A stretch of 64,000 bases of DNA from Paraburkholderia metrosideri. Lineage in GTDB: Bacteria > Pseudomonadota > Gammaproteobacteria > Burkholderiales > Burkholderiaceae. The first letter of the stretch is position 1, and the number at the start of each line of letters is the position of its first letter. Shown one piece after another: positions 63,960-64,000 of this stretch. The notes beneath the pieces are model-generated. The model did not search any database, was not told the origin of the DNA, and saw only the letters and a program-made list of their open reading frames with translations. The DNA is taken from assembly GCF_904848625.1 (NCBI RefSeq), contig NZ_CAJHCP010000016.1:62001-126000 (forward strand), read 5' to 3'. A program made the position numbers and the translations under genes.

Positions 63960-64000
63960 GCGACGGTGGCCGGCATTGGCATTAACCGACACGGATGCTT

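Overview
The window looks like a core chromosomal segment of a Burkholderia/Paraburkholderia-type betaproteobacterium. The DNA is GC-rich and the proteins are typical of that group. Conserved neighbourhoods support the placement: clpS-clpA, ribF-ileS-lspA-coaBC-dut, nadA-nadC facing nadB, radC-rpmB-rpmG, fkpB-ispH and livJ-livHMGF. I see no rRNA, tRNA, IS element, phage or CRISPR array. This assignment comes from reading protein sequence, not from a database search.

Layout. 1-3855: a leftward peptide ABC transporter operon (binding protein with a Tat-like leader, two permeases, truncated ATPase). 4199-5755: nickel/cobalt permease and a His-rich cupin. 5951-10288: EF-G, a DUF192 protein, a small secreted Ala/Lys-rich peptide and a pseudouridine synthase. 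10637-15556: icd, a cold-shock protein, clpS and clpA. 15688-23137: leftward housekeeping genes (dut, LLM oxidoreductase, coaBC, lspA, ileS, ribF). 23255-31874: purN, an RsmB-type methyltransferase, an MscS channel, a fatty acid desaturase and the NAD genes. 32113-35162: rpmG, rpmB, radC, fkpB, ispH. 35718-40818: branched-chain amino acid ABC transporter. 40904-42843: a GNAT gene and argD behind what reads as a complete arginine attenuator. 42967-47882: ferredoxin-type reductase, SDR protein, small membrane protein, RsuA-type synthase and an MFS transporter. 48037-57601: RpiR-type regulator, beta-aspartyl peptidase, gsiABCD-like transporter, DmpA-type and DppA-type peptidases. 57747-63959: pyruvate:quinone oxidoreductase, alpha/beta hydrolase, AroP-like permease and a GT87-type membrane protein.

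Two systems stand out. The first is the argD leader. A minus-strand promoter-like sequence ends 7 nt before the ATG of a 16-codon ORF with four consecutive Arg codons. This is followed by a sequence able to pair with the 5' arm of a downstream intrinsic terminator, and then by argD. The spacing of Arg codons, stop codon, antiterminator and terminator matches classical ribosome-mediated attenuation. The second is the 48.0-57.6 kb cluster, which couples one importer to three peptidases whose families handle unusual peptide bonds (beta-aspartyl, beta-amino or D-aminoacyl N-termini) under a SIS-domain regulator. It looks like a scavenging pathway for non-standard peptides.

Several starts (clpS, purN, the argD leader, possibly the RsuA-type gene) lie 6-9 nt from a -10-like hexamer with no Shine-Dalgarno sequence, suggesting leaderless mRNAs.
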